Source: Clostridia bacterium
GTDB lineage: Bacteria > Bacillota > Clostridia > Oscillospirales > Acutalibacteraceae
Assembly: GCA_017520705.1 (NCBI GenBank)
Contig: JAFXFF010000007.1
Location: forward strand, 1 to 62,420
Direction: 5' to 3'
Length of the DNA stretch: 62,420 nucleotides
Shown here: positions 30,980-39,656 of the stretch, in pieces
How the letters are laid out: each line of letters opens with the position of its first letter
Numbering within the stretch: the first letter of the stretch is position 1
The notes under the pieces: model-generated
Databases searched by the model: none
Told to the model about the DNA's origin: nothing
What the model saw: only the letters and a program-made list of their open reading frames with translations
Made by a program: the position numbers and the translations under genes

Positions 30980-32273
30980 GGACAGGCTCCCCTTTCTTCA
31001 GCTTCAGGATGGGAATCAGCGTAGCGAACACCAACACCGCCACCACTGCCGCGGCAAGAAAGATGTTCACATTGGGAACAAACGAGGTGGTGCCGTCGTC
31101 ATTGACGATGGTATCGGCGTTTTTCAGCACCGCCGCGCCGATGGCAGGGCCAATGATGCCGGGAATCAGCACCTGGGCCACAATACGCAGGCCCTGAAAC
31201 ATACCCGCCTTATTCTCGGGTGTGTAGTCGCGGATCATAGCGCCGAACACCGCCATACCCGCCAAATAGCCGGTCATCATCAGCAGAGAGCCGACAAACA
31301 CAGGGACGGTAGCACGGGTAAAGAACAGCACGCCATAGCCGCAGAGCAGCAATACCAAGGCAGGCACCGCGGAGCGGGTGAAGCCGTAGCGGTCGTACAG
31401 ACGTCCGTAAAAAGCGGTGGCCACCGACGCCAAGATAATGGCGGGAGCCATGATCAGCACGTAGTCATCCATCTGCAGAGACACCTGATAATAAAGAATG
31501 AGATACGGCATAAAGATCTGGATGGAAATGCCAAACACCGCAAATGCAATGAGGGTGGCATACAGCACCTTATTCTGCCTCATCACCGAGGGGCGAAAGC
31601 CATAGACGATATTGGCAAAATAGTGGCCGTTTTCGGGGATCTTCACCGCAGTATCCTTGATGAGGAACAGACCCAACACACCGATAGCGATCACCGCGCC
31701 GCCGATAATGAGAAAAATAGCGGTCCAAGAGGAGGCTTTGTCCAAATCAAAGCCCATAAAGCCGCCGAACACCGCCAAAATGGCCACCAGCGGCATCATC
31801 GCATTGATGCCCTCGGCGGCGCCGCGATTGGTATGGTCGGTAGAGTCGGTGAGCCACGCATTAAAGCAAGCATCGTTGGCGGAGGAGCCGAAAAAGGTCA
31901 TCACGCAGTCCAGAATGATGGTGACCGTCACGCCCAGGGCCGCCGCAGACACCGCAGGGAACAGCCCACTCAGCACGTCCACCCGCACCAGCGAAAAAGC
32001 GGCGATGGACAAGCCCCATAAAATGTAGCCCACACAGATAAAAATCTTGCGTCGGCCCACTTTATCCGACAAGGCGCCAATCAGCAGTGTGGTTACCGTC
32101 GCCGCCAGCGCGGTGGCGGAGACCATGGCAGAGATGGCGGAGGCAGAGGCATTAAACATCTTGTAAATAAAGACGTTAAAGTACATATTTTCTACCACCC
32201 AGGCCACCTGACCCGTGAGGCCGAAAATGACCAACGCCAACCAAAACCGCGATTTTTCTGCTGTGCGAGACAT
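30960..32273 (-). CDS. MFS transporter, probably for glycosides
   Basis: 437 aa with twelve predicted membrane helices and the MFS loop 2-3 motif GALSDKVGRRK. AAGAGGGATGCGT supports the ATG at 32273 over two Met codons upstream. It is the first gene of an operon with GH2 (20-nt overlap) and the LOG protein, driven by TTGCAA/TATAAT at 32306-32334. Probably imports the substrate of the GH2 enzyme; specificity is inference. Confidence 0.88.
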   Translation of the reverse strand: MSRTAEKSRFWLALVIFGLTGQVAWVVENMYFNVFIYKMFNASASAISAMVSATALAATVTTLLIGALSDKVGRRKIFICVGYILWGLSIAAFSLVRVDVLSGLFPAVSAAALGVTVTIILDCVMTFFGSSANDACFNAWLTDSTDHTNRGAAEGINAMMPLVAILAVFGGFMGFDLDKASSWTAIFLIIGGAVIAIGVLGLFLIKDTAVKIPENGHYFANIVYGFRPSVMRQNKVLYATLIAFAVFGISIQIFMPYLILYYQVSLQMDDYVLIMAPAIILASVATAFYGRLYDRYGFTRSAVPALVLLLCGYGVLFFTRATVPVFVGSLLMMTGYLAGMAVFGAMIRDYTPENKAGMFQGLRIVAQVLIPGIIGPAIGAAVLKNADTIVNDDGTTSFVPNVNIFLAAAVVAVLVFATLIPILKLKKGEPVRENGNG

Positions 32274-32305
32274 ACGCATCCCTCTTTTCTGCAAAGTTCC
32301 TGCTT

Positions 32306-32334
32306 ATTATAGCATAAAAAGAACTCCGTTGCAA
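32306..32334 (-). promoter_or_regulatory. promoter of the MFS/GH2/LOG operon
   Basis: TTGCAA, 17-bp spacer, TATAAT on the minus strand. Confidence 0.75.
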
Positions 32335-32335
32335 G

Positions 32336-32361
32336 AAAAAGACCGAGCCAAAGCCCGGTCT
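32336..32361 (-). terminator. terminator of the first NSS transporter gene
   Basis: AGACCGGGC-TTTG-GCTCGGTCT hairpin followed by TTTT on the minus strand. Confidence 0.85.
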
Positions 32362-32364
32362 CAC

Positions 32365-33714
32365 TCAAAAGGAGGAAATGCTTAATGCATCCAGCAGCGA
32401 CGTCACCAAAATCAAGACGATAAACACGGGGGCCACATAGCGGATGACCGTGCGAAACAGTACCGCTTCCCGCGGCTTTAATCGCGCCTCGTCGATGAGC
32501 ACACGCGGCCCCACCACATAGCCCACAAAAAGGCAGGTCAGCAAGGCAACGATCGGCATCAGGATGTTATTGCCTACAAAATCAAAGAAATCCAGCAAGC
32601 TCAATCCAAAGGGCCGGATATGCGCCCACAGACCATTGCCCAAAGACGAAGGGAGCCCCAACGCCACCGTGGCTCCCACCACCATCAAGCAGGTGGCAGC
32701 TCTGCTCCAATGCAAACGGTCCTGCAAAGCGGATACCGCCGTTTCCATCATCGCCACAGAGGAAGTCAAGGCCGCCAACAGCACCAAAAGGAAAAAGAGG
32801 GCGCAGATCAGCCGACCGCCCGCCATCCCGGCAAACACCTGCGGCAAGGTAACAAACATCAGCCCCGATCCCGCATCCAGGCCCTGCGCTCCCGACAGCG
32901 CAAACACCGCCGGCACCACCATGAGTCCCGACAGAAAAGCGATGCCCGTATCAAACCACTCGATTTGCCGCACAGATCTGTGGATGTCCACGTCATCCTT
33001 CATATACGAACCAAAGGTGATCATCGTCCCCATAGACAGGGACATGGAATAAAACAGCTGGCCCATAGCGGCCAAGACCGTATTCACCGAAAAACGGCTA
33101 AAATCCGGCCTCAGGTAATAGAAAACGCCCTCACCGGCCCCAGGGAGGAACAGCACGTATGCCACCACCACCAGATTCAGCACCACCAGCAACGGCATCA
33201 GCCATTTGCTCAATTGCTCGATGCCCTTTTCCACCCCAAACAGCACCACCAACGCTGTTAGACCCAAAAACACGCCAAACCATAAAAGCGACTCACCTCC
33301 CCGGGAAATAAAGCCCTCAAAAAAGGTGCCCTGTGCCAAAAGCTCCGCCCCTTCGCTGAGCGAGGTAACCCAATACTTAGCCACCCAACCGCCCACCACG
33401 CAGTAATACGGCAGAATGAAGTATGGTACGGCCGACACCAAGTAGCCGAGAAAGGTATATTTTCGATGGAGGGTGCGGAAAGCCCCGATGGCACTCTGTC
33501 CCGTGCGGCGACCAATGGCGATCTCCATGGTCATCAACGCAAAGCCAAAGGTTACCGCCAGCGCCAGATACACCAGCAAGAAAACACCGCCTCCGTACCG
33601 CGCCGCCAAATAGGGAAATCGCCAGATATTTCCCAATCCCACAGCGCTGCCGGCGGCCGCCAGAACAAAGCCCAATCGGCTACTAAATGAGCCTCTGCTT
33701 TTGCTCATACCCAT
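32365..33714 (-). CDS. sodium-dependent NSS-family transporter
   Basis: 449 aa LeuT-fold symporter with about twelve helices. TM1 carries the unwound Na+/substrate-site sequence LGFVLAAAGSAVGLGNIWRFPY, and YSMSLSMGTMITFGSY matches TM6. Likely substrate: an amino acid or related amine. The ATG at 33714 has AAAGG 10 nt upstream; another ATG lies two codons later and a TTG seven codons earlier. It follows pnuC by 17 nt. Confidence 0.9.
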   Translation of the reverse strand: MGMSKSRGSFSSRLGFVLAAAGSAVGLGNIWRFPYLAARYGGGVFLLVYLALAVTFGFALMTMEIAIGRRTGQSAIGAFRTLHRKYTFLGYLVSAVPYFILPYYCVVGGWVAKYWVTSLSEGAELLAQGTFFEGFISRGGESLLWFGVFLGLTALVVLFGVEKGIEQLSKWLMPLLVVLNLVVVAYVLFLPGAGEGVFYYLRPDFSRFSVNTVLAAMGQLFYSMSLSMGTMITFGSYMKDDVDIHRSVRQIEWFDTGIAFLSGLMVVPAVFALSGAQGLDAGSGLMFVTLPQVFAGMAGGRLICALFFLLVLLAALTSSVAMMETAVSALQDRLHWSRAATCLMVVGATVALGLPSSLGNGLWAHIRPFGLSLLDFFDFVGNNILMPIVALLTCLFVGYVVGPRVLIDEARLKPREAVLFRTVIRYVAPVFIVLILVTSLLDALSISSF

Positions 33715-33731
33715 ACCCCACTTGCCTTTTT

Positions 33732-34427
33732 TCAATGTATATGCGTATGTTGCTCCTTTTCACGCCGTTTCCAACTGGAAAATGCATACAGATCGTTCAG
33801 TAAAAACACCGAAAAGCAAGCAATCATAGGTGTAAAGGCTGTATCCTTCACAGAGGCAAGGGTCCACAACACAATTAGCACGACATCGTTAGCGGCGTAA
33901 GCGAGCGCATAATAGCTGCTGCGATAGTAGGTCAAATAGGCAGCTAAAAAACTAGTCGTAACCGAAACGGTACTGAACAAGAGATTGGGGGTGTTAAGCC
34001 ACCACAACAGCACGCCGAACAGAGCCGTGGAGGCTATCGCTCCTACCATCATCCCTATCCGCTGGGAACGGGTCAGTCGGTGGATCTCCACCTGTGCCGT
34101 ATTGCCTTGAAAAGGATGACGCAGCCAGCTGAACACCGCAGCCAATGCCATAGGAAGAGTCATCCCCAAATACGTAATCATCTCACCGTAATAGCGAAAT
34201 TGCCAAGAGGTGATACCGTACAGCACACTGAACACTACCGTCAGCACTTGTCCCCACACGTCTCCCTTTGCCATAAAGACCAGGGCCACTGCACCCACCA
34301 CAACGCCAATCTTAGTCGTCCACGCGGCAGAGGGAGTCGACAGATTGCACAGCATCACCACCAGCAGCGACACCGCCAACACCCGCCTATCTTTTTTATT
34401 CAGATGTACAAAAGGGTTTCGCCACAT
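33732..34427 (-). CDS. pnuC: PnuC-like nicotinamide riboside/mononucleoside transporter
   Basis: 231 aa, about seven membrane helices. The C-terminal half has the PnuC signature order SWQFRYYGEMITYLGM, YYRSSYYALAYAANDVVLIVLW and NDLYAFSSW. Imports nicotinamide riboside or a related vitamin nucleoside by facilitated diffusion. AAAGGAG lies only 4 nt after the T run of the ppa terminator, so there is no room for a separate promoter and expression depends on read-through. Confidence 0.85.
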   Translation of the reverse strand: MWRNPFVHLNKKDRRVLAVSLLVVMLCNLSTPSAAWTTKIGVVVGAVALVFMAKGDVWGQVLTVVFSVLYGITSWQFRYYGEMITYLGMTLPMALAAVFSWLRHPFQGNTAQVEIHRLTRSQRIGMMVGAIASTALFGVLLWWLNTPNLLFSTVSVTTSFLAAYLTYYRSSYYALAYAANDVVLIVLWTLASVKDTAFTPMIACFSVFLLNDLYAFSSWKRREKEQHTHIH

Positions 34428-34444
34428 ACCAAAGCTCCTTTAAC

Positions 34445-34498
34445 AAAAAGCACCCACGCATCTCTCTTCAAAGACCTAACGAGAGATGAGTGGGTGCT
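34445..34498 (-). terminator. terminator/attenuator between ppa and pnuC
   Basis: AGCACCCAC-CATCTCTC...GAGAGATG-GTGGGTGCT hairpin followed by TTTTT on the minus strand; the pnuC ribosome-binding site starts 4 nt further on. Confidence 0.82.
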
Positions 34499-34543
34499 GT
34501 AGTGTTATCATCAGCACCGTCTACCCGGTGGCAGACGTACAAT

Positions 34544-35089
34544 TTAGATTTTATGCGCCTTGCAGAAGACCTCGACGTAGCGATCGATGGCCTCGTCCAC
34601 CACCTTGACAGCATCGGCACGGGAGGCGATCTCGTCCACGGCGGTGGTCTTATGCTCCAGATTCTTATATACCGTGAAGAAGTGACGCATCTCGTCAAAC
34701 ACGTGACGAGGCAGATCGTCAATATCGCGGTAGATGTTGTAATTGGGGTCATTGAAAGGAATGGCCACAATTTTTTCATCGTTGCGGTCGCTGTCGATCA
34801 TATTGATGACACCAATGGGATAGGCGCGCACTAAGGTCATGGGCTCAATGGGCTCAGAGCAGAGCAACAGCACATCCAATGGATCCCCGTCATCGCCATA
34901 GGTGCGGGGAATAAAGCCATAGTTCGCCGGATAGTGGGTGGAAGTATATAAGATACGATCCAACATCAACATACCGGTCTCTTTGTCCAGCTCGTATTTC
35001 TTCTTACTTCCTTTGGAAATCTCTACCACGCAGATAAAATCTTCCGGATTAATACGAGCAGGGTCAATGTTATGCCAAATATTCGCCAT
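34544..35089 (-). CDS. ppa: inorganic pyrophosphatase, family I
   Basis: 181 aa soluble enzyme hydrolysing PPi. The metal-binding signature YGDDGDPLDVLLL and YPANYGFIP are diagnostic of family I. The ATG at 35089 follows AAAGGAG by 9 nt; a GTG directly before it is less well placed. It has its own promoter TTTACT/TAAAAT (35120-35148) inside the nucleoside-salvage cluster, and a terminator downstream. Confidence 0.95.
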   Translation of the reverse strand: MANIWHNIDPARINPEDFICVVEISKGSKKKYELDKETGMLMLDRILYTSTHYPANYGFIPRTYGDDGDPLDVLLLCSEPIEPMTLVRAYPIGVINMIDSDRNDEKIVAIPFNDPNYNIYRDIDDLPRHVFDEMRHFFTVYKNLEHKTTAVDEIASRADAVKVVDEAIDRYVEVFCKAHKI

Positions 35090-35119
35090 CACACACGACT
35101 CCTTTCAAAACTTTTTGCC

Positions 35120-35148
35120 ATTTTAACACACAAAAGCGGAAAAGTAAA
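35120..35148 (-). promoter_or_regulatory. promoter of ppa
   Basis: TTTACT, 17-bp spacer, TAAAAT on the minus strand. Confidence 0.6.
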
Positions 35149-35149
35149 G

Positions 35150-35563
35150 TTATTTTTCAATGTAGTCGGTATTGAAAGCATACGGAAGCAGCTCTTCCAG
35201 CGAGATGGCCGTGTGAGAATCCTCTCCCGTCACGATCAGAATGGGCATATCTTTGCCGCAAAATTCCGCCATCACCTGACGGCATACCCCGCAGGGAGGA
35301 AACGCACCGGTAATCACGCCGTCCTTGCCGCCGCAGACCGCCAACATGGCAAACTCTCGCTCACCCTCGCTGACCGCCTTAAAGATGGCGGTGCGCTCGG
35401 CGCACACAGTGGGGGTATAGGAAGCGTTCTCGATGTTACAGCCGGTGTACACCTTACCGTCAGTGGTGAGCAACGCAGCCCCCACCTTGTAGCCCGAATA
35501 GGGGGCATAGGCCTTCCCCATCGCCTGGATGGCGGCGGCACATAAGGCTTCTCTCGTCATCAT
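35150..35563 (-). CDS. cdd: cytidine deaminase
   Basis: 137 aa. Zinc site C-A-E (TVCAERTAIF) and PPCGVCRQV, which bind Zn2+ and supply the catalytic Glu. Deaminates cytidine and deoxycytidine in pyrimidine salvage. The ATG at 35563 overlaps the deoB stop (ATGA) with AAAGGAGGGCGT upstream. Third salvage gene in a row after deoD and deoB. Confidence 0.95.
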   Translation of the reverse strand: MMTREALCAAAIQAMGKAYAPYSGYKVGAALLTTDGKVYTGCNIENASYTPTVCAERTAIFKAVSEGEREFAMLAVCGGKDGVITGAFPPCGVCRQVMAEFCGKDMPILIVTGEDSHTAISLEELLPYAFNTDYIEK

Positions 35564-36732
35564 ACGCCCTCCTTTTTGAGTAACGGCCACAGACTCTCTC
35601 CTGCACCCGCATAAGGCACATTCAGGTAATCCGCCACCGTAGCGGCAATATCCGCATAGGTGGAGCGAGTGCCCAAATTCACAGGTTTCACGGGTGCGCC
35701 GTACACCACCAGCGGCACATACTCGCGGGTGTGGTCGGTGTGAGCGTCGCCGGGGTCACAACCATGATCGGCGGTAATAAGCAGGATGTCCTCCTGCCCC
35801 ATCTTCTCCGTAAAGGCGGGGAGCCAGCTGTCGAATGCAGTCAGGGCGGCGGCATAGCCGTCCACGTCCTGGCGATGGCCGTACAGCATATCGAAATCCA
35901 CCAAGTTCACAAAGCAGAGGCCCTCAAAGTCGGTCTGCGCCGCCTTCAGCGCCACCTCCATACCCTCGCCGTTGCCGTGGGTCAGGTCACAGCGGGTGAT
36001 ACCCTGCCCTGCGAAAATGTCGGAGATCTTCCCCACACCCCACACCGTCTTGCCGGCGGCAGCGACGGCATCCAGCAACGTCTCCGCAGGCGGCTGAAGC
36101 GAGAAATCGCGGCGGTTGGCGGTACGCTTAAAGTCGGGCGCGCTCCCCGTAAAGGGACGGGCGATCACACGGCCCACGCCGTGCTCACCCTGCAGAATTC
36201 CACGAGCCTGACGGCAATATTCATACAACTGCTCCAACGGCACCACGTCCTCGTGGGCGGCAATCTGGAACACGCTGTCGGCGGAGGTATACACGATCAG
36301 ATCGCCGGTCTTTACGTGCTCGGCGCCGTAGTCGGCGATAACCTCGGTGCCGGAATAGGGCTTGTTACACAGCACGCCGCGCCCCGTGGCGGCGGAAAAC
36401 GCCTCCAGCACCTCAGCAGGGAATCCATTGGGATAGGTGGGCAAGGGCTTTGGCGAAATCACGCCTGCGATCTCCCAGTGACCGATGGTGGTGTCCTTGC
36501 CGGCAGAGGTCTCCGCCAAGCGAGCAACCGCGGCGGTGGGAGAGGTATTGGCGGGCAGATAATCCTGCCCGTCAATGTTGCCCAGACCCATCTTCAGCAG
36601 GTTATCGGCGCAAAACTTAGGCGACGCAGAGATGCGGCGCATCGTATGGCAATCGTGGTCGCCGAAAGCGGCGGCATCGGGCAGCTGACCGATACCGCAG
36701 GAGTCCAACACAATGAGAAATACCCGTTTCAC
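35560..36732 (-). CDS. deoB: phosphopentomutase
   Basis: 390 aa alkaline-phosphatase-superfamily enzyme interconverting (deoxy)ribose-1-phosphate and -5-phosphate. Metal-ligand segments FLIVLDSCGIGQLPDA near the N-terminus and ITADHGCDPGDAHTDHTRE near the C-terminus are intact, as is the phosphorylatable Thr region GKDTTIGHWE. The start is GTG with GGGGGGAAGACC upstream. Channels sugar phosphate released by deoD. Confidence 0.96.
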   Translation of the reverse strand: MKRVFLIVLDSCGIGQLPDAAAFGDHDCHTMRRISASPKFCADNLLKMGLGNIDGQDYLPANTSPTAAVARLAETSAGKDTTIGHWEIAGVISPKPLPTYPNGFPAEVLEAFSAATGRGVLCNKPYSGTEVIADYGAEHVKTGDLIVYTSADSVFQIAAHEDVVPLEQLYEYCRQARGILQGEHGVGRVIARPFTGSAPDFKRTANRRDFSLQPPAETLLDAVAAAGKTVWGVGKISDIFAGQGITRCDLTHGNGEGMEVALKAAQTDFEGLCFVNLVDFDMLYGHRQDVDGYAAALTAFDSWLPAFTEKMGQEDILLITADHGCDPGDAHTDHTREYVPLVVYGAPVKPVNLGTRSTYADIAATVADYLNVPYAGAGESLWPLLKKEGV

Positions 36733-36746
36733 GGTCTTCCCCCCTC

Positions 36747-37472
36747 TCAGCCCAGAGCCTTGGCGGTCTTGAGCGCCAGCTCCATCATCTGAGTGAAGGA
36801 ATTCTGACGCTCCTCGGCGGTGGTGGCCTCACCGGTCACGATGTGGTCGGACACGGTGCACATGGCCAGCGCCTGCTTGCCGCAACGGGCGGCGTTCATA
36901 TACAGGGCGGCCGCCTCCATCTCAATGGCCATCACGCCCATCTTGGTCCAGGCGGCGTTGGCTTCGGCGCCGTTGTCGGCGTAGAAGGTGTCGGAGGACA
37001 GCAGATTGCCCACGTGGAAGGGCAGACCCATCTCGGTGGCGATGTCGGCGCAGGTGCGCAGGACGTTGTAGGACGCGATGGGCGCATAGGTGCCGGGCAA
37101 ACCGTACTGGGAGGCGTAGGCGGAGTTGGTGCAGGCGCCCTGACCCAGCACAATGTCGCGCACCTTGATATCCGGATTCAGCGCACCGGCGGAGCCAACA
37201 CGAATGATGGTCTTGACGTCAAAGAAATTGAACAACTCGTAGGAATAGATGCCGATGGAGGGCATACCCATACCGCTGGCCATGACGGACACGGGGGTGC
37301 CCTCGTAGGTGCCGGTATAGCCGTGGATGCCACGGACGTTGTTCACCAGCTTCGCGTTGGTCAGATAGTTCTCCGCAATATACTTTGCGCGTAAAGGGTC
37401 ACCGGGCATCAGCACGGTGGGAGCGAAATCCGCAGGGGTCGCGTTAATGTGAGGGGTGGGATAGTTTGCCAT
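36747..37472 (-). CDS. deoD: purine-nucleoside phosphorylase, DeoD type
   Basis: 241 aa, the usual length of the hexameric DeoD class. MPGDPLRAKYIAENYL, MASGMGMPSIGIYSYEL and the C-terminal TVSDHIVTGE (catalytic Asp) are diagnostic. Phosphorolyses purine (deoxy)nucleosides. The ATG at 37472 follows AAAGGACGATTGATT. It is followed by deoB and cdd, giving a complete nucleoside breakdown set. Confidence 0.96.
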   Translation of the reverse strand: MANYPTPHINATPADFAPTVLMPGDPLRAKYIAENYLTNAKLVNNVRGIHGYTGTYEGTPVSVMASGMGMPSIGIYSYELFNFFDVKTIIRVGSAGALNPDIKVRDIVLGQGACTNSAYASQYGLPGTYAPIASYNVLRTCADIATEMGLPFHVGNLLSSDTFYADNGAEANAAWTKMGVMAIEMEAAALYMNAARCGKQALAMCTVSDHIVTGEATTAEERQNSFTQMMELALKTAKALG

Positions 37473-37503
37473 AATCAATCGTCCTTTCTGTATTTCATCA
37501 AAA

Positions 37504-38877
37504 TTATTTCATCACAGTCGTTACGATACCATAGCCCCACAGCACCAAAAGGATCAGGGGCAACACGTACTTACAATACACATACATCCGCTTGGGGAAC
37601 CGCAGACCTTGACCGGCGTTGGCCTCCTCCATAAAGGCGTTCCAGCCCCATCCCTTTTTGTTCCAGGTGCAGAACAGCACGTACACCAAGGAACCCAAGG
37701 GCAGGATGTTATTGCTGATGATAAAGTCCTCCAGATCCATAATGGTGGAGCCGGCACCCATCGGGGTTACATCCGACAGCAGATTGAAGCCCAAAGCACA
37801 GGGCAAGGACAGCAGGATCACCGCCACGACGTTGACGAGGCACGCCTTACGGCGGCTCCAACCGCGGGTATCCATCCAGAAGGAGATCAGATTCTCAAAC
37901 ACCGCCGTCACGGTAGACATGGCGGCGAAGATCATAAAGAGGAAAAACAGCGTACCCCAAATGCGGCCGCCTGCCATCGAGTCGAACACGCGGGGGAGCG
38001 TTTCAAACAGGAGCCCGGGCCCGGCATTGGGATCGATGTCATAGGCAAAGCAGGATGGAATGACGATGAAGCCTGCCATAATCGCCACAAAGGTATCCAA
38101 TGCGGCAATGGACACACTCTCGCCAAACAGACGGCGGTCCTTGTCAATATAACTACCGAAGATCGCCATACTGCCCATACCGATGGAAAGGGTGAAAAAA
38201 GCCTGTCCCATAGCGGAGAACAGCACCTCGCCTACGCCCAGCTCAGCCATCTTACCGAAATCGGGCACCAAATAATAGCGCAGGCCCTCCCCTGCTCCGG
38301 GCAGGGTGACGGTACGCACCGCCAGCACCGAGATGATGGCCAGCAGCGCCAACATCATCCCTTTGTTGATCTTCTCAACGCCTTTTTTCAGCCCCAAAGA
38401 GCAGATGAAAAAGCCCAGCACCGTCACCAGCACCATAAAGCCCACCATCACCCACGGGGAGGCCAGCATATCGCCAAATTGGGTCGACACCTGCGCAGCC
38501 GTGTTATCGGTAAAGTCGCCGCGGATCATCTTGAGAAAATAAACAAACATCCAGCCGCAGACGGTGGTGTAGAACATCATCAACAGATAGTTGCCCGCCA
38601 GACCGACCCAGCCGAACCAGTGCCATTTGGTGCCCTTGGGCTCGATCTCCTTAAAAGAGCAAACCAAGCTGCGCTGGCTGGCACGACCCACGGCAAACTC
38701 CATCGCCATAATGGGCAGGCCGAACAACAGCAAAAAGGCCAAGTAGATCAAAATGAATGCTGCGCCGCCGGACTGCCCCACCATGTAGGGGAATCGCCAC
38801 ACGTTGCCGAGGCCGATGGCACAGCCCGCCGAAATCAAGATAAAGCCCAACCGCGAGCCGAATTTTTCACGTTCCAT
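37504..38877 (-). CDS. sodium-dependent NSS-family transporter (second copy)
   Basis: 457 aa LeuT-fold symporter, about twelve helices, paralogous to the one at 32365. LGFILISAGCAIGLGNVWRFPY marks TM1 and FFTLSIGMGSMAIFGSYI marks TM6. AAGGAGTAGAACC supports the ATG at 38877. Amino-acid substrate likely; the closeness to the nucleoside genes may mean a nitrogen-scavenging operon, which is inference. Confidence 0.9.
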   Translation of the reverse strand: MEREKFGSRLGFILISAGCAIGLGNVWRFPYMVGQSGGAAFILIYLAFLLLFGLPIMAMEFAVGRASQRSLVCSFKEIEPKGTKWHWFGWVGLAGNYLLMMFYTTVCGWMFVYFLKMIRGDFTDNTAAQVSTQFGDMLASPWVMVGFMVLVTVLGFFICSLGLKKGVEKINKGMMLALLAIISVLAVRTVTLPGAGEGLRYYLVPDFGKMAELGVGEVLFSAMGQAFFTLSIGMGSMAIFGSYIDKDRRLFGESVSIAALDTFVAIMAGFIVIPSCFAYDIDPNAGPGLLFETLPRVFDSMAGGRIWGTLFFLFMIFAAMSTVTAVFENLISFWMDTRGWSRRKACLVNVVAVILLSLPCALGFNLLSDVTPMGAGSTIMDLEDFIISNNILPLGSLVYVLFCTWNKKGWGWNAFMEEANAGQGLRFPKRMYVYCKYVLPLILLVLWGYGIVTTVMK

Positions 38878-38888
38878 GGTTCTACTCC

Positions 38889-39356
38889 TTAATGTCCACG
38901 CAGATCGGTATCCAGCAGAGCCTGCAACCAATCGGGAGCATCGCCCCAGCGATAGACAATAAAATAGGTGTCGTCATAATCCTCGTGACGGAAGGAAGGG
39001 CCACGGGAATTGGCCCAACCAATCTTCGGGGACAGTTGTATCTGTACATCGCAATCGTATTCCTCATAGTGTGTCTGCAACTCGTTGAGATGCAGATCGC
39101 TTTTGATGAGAATCGCACCGAAATACTGCATGCCGTTGCCGTTGCCCACGATCTTCGCCGCCACGGAAGTGGATTCCACCAGCTCGGTATCGGGGGGAAG
39201 CGGCAATTTCTTGAGTTGGTTTTCCACCTTAAGAGCGATGGCATTGTTGATGATGGGAACACCCACAGAAAAGAACAGCAACAATATGGCGATAAACACC
39301 ATCGTCACGCGGATCCACCGTCGGAGTTTATCCTTTTGTTGATCACGCAAAGCCAC
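38889..39356 (-). CDS. hypothetical membrane-anchored protein
   Basis: 155 aa. A basic N-terminus (KDKLRRWIR) precedes one helix (about 16-38), and the rest is extracytoplasmic without a recognised domain. The start is GTG with GAGGAGGGGAAACC upstream. It is the first gene of the transporter/nucleoside-salvage cluster, read from TTGCAC/TATAAT at 39389-39417, and is followed 11 nt later by the NSS gene. Confidence 0.7.
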   Translation of the reverse strand: MALRDQQKDKLRRWIRVTMVFIAILLLFFSVGVPIINNAIALKVENQLKKLPLPPDTELVESTSVAAKIVGNGNGMQYFGAILIKSDLHLNELQTHYEEYDCDVQIQLSPKIGWANSRGPSFRHEDYDDTYFIVYRWGDAPDWLQALLDTDLRGH

Positions 39357-39388
39357 GGTTTCCCCTCCTCACATATGCTTGATATAAT

Positions 39389-39417
39389 ATTATAACACAT
39401 TATCACGGCGGGTGCAA
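39389..39417 (-). promoter_or_regulatory. promoter of the NSS/nucleoside-salvage operon
   Basis: TTGCAC, 17-bp spacer, TATAAT on the minus strand. Confidence 0.75.
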
Positions 39418-39418
39418 C

Positions 39419-39449
39419 AAAAAATCCCTCGACGCTGTCGAGGGATTTT
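39419..39449 (-). terminator. terminator of copA
   Basis: AAAATCCCTCGAC-AGC-GTCGAGGGATTTT hairpin and T run on the minus strand. Confidence 0.87.
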
Positions 39450-39452
39450 CCA

Positions 39453-39656
39453 TCAATCCAACGTTTTATATCCCAGGGCTTCCACGGCGGCTCTCAGCAC
39501 CGGCATGGGAACGTCCTCAGACAGGGTGACGGTGGCGGTGGCAGAGATGTGGCTGGCCACGGCAGAGGTGACACCGGGGATCTCCTCCAACGCCTTCTTT
39601 ACGTGAGCCTCACAGTGCGGGCACATCATACCCTCTACCTTGATAACCTTCTCCAT
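39453..39656 (-). CDS. copZ: nested CopZ-like copper chaperone (internal start in copA)
   Basis: 67 aa in frame with the end of copA: the exact size and sequence type of free CopZ (EGMMCPHCEAHV). On the minus strand AGGAGG (39665-39670) stands 8 nt before this ATG. The linker residues DEEEEIV of CopA are encoded by that ribosome-binding site. An ancestral copA-copZ pair has apparently fused by loss of the copA stop, leaving the second start usable. Expression as a separate protein is inference. Confidence 0.55.
   Translation of the reverse strand: MEKVIKVEGMMCPHCEAHVKKALEEIPGVTSAVASHISATATVTLSEDVPMPVLRAAVEALGYKTLD

Noticed and set aside
37609-38892. 427-codon frame opposite the second NSS transporter
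   Set aside because: His/Gln-rich shadow of a membrane protein gene.
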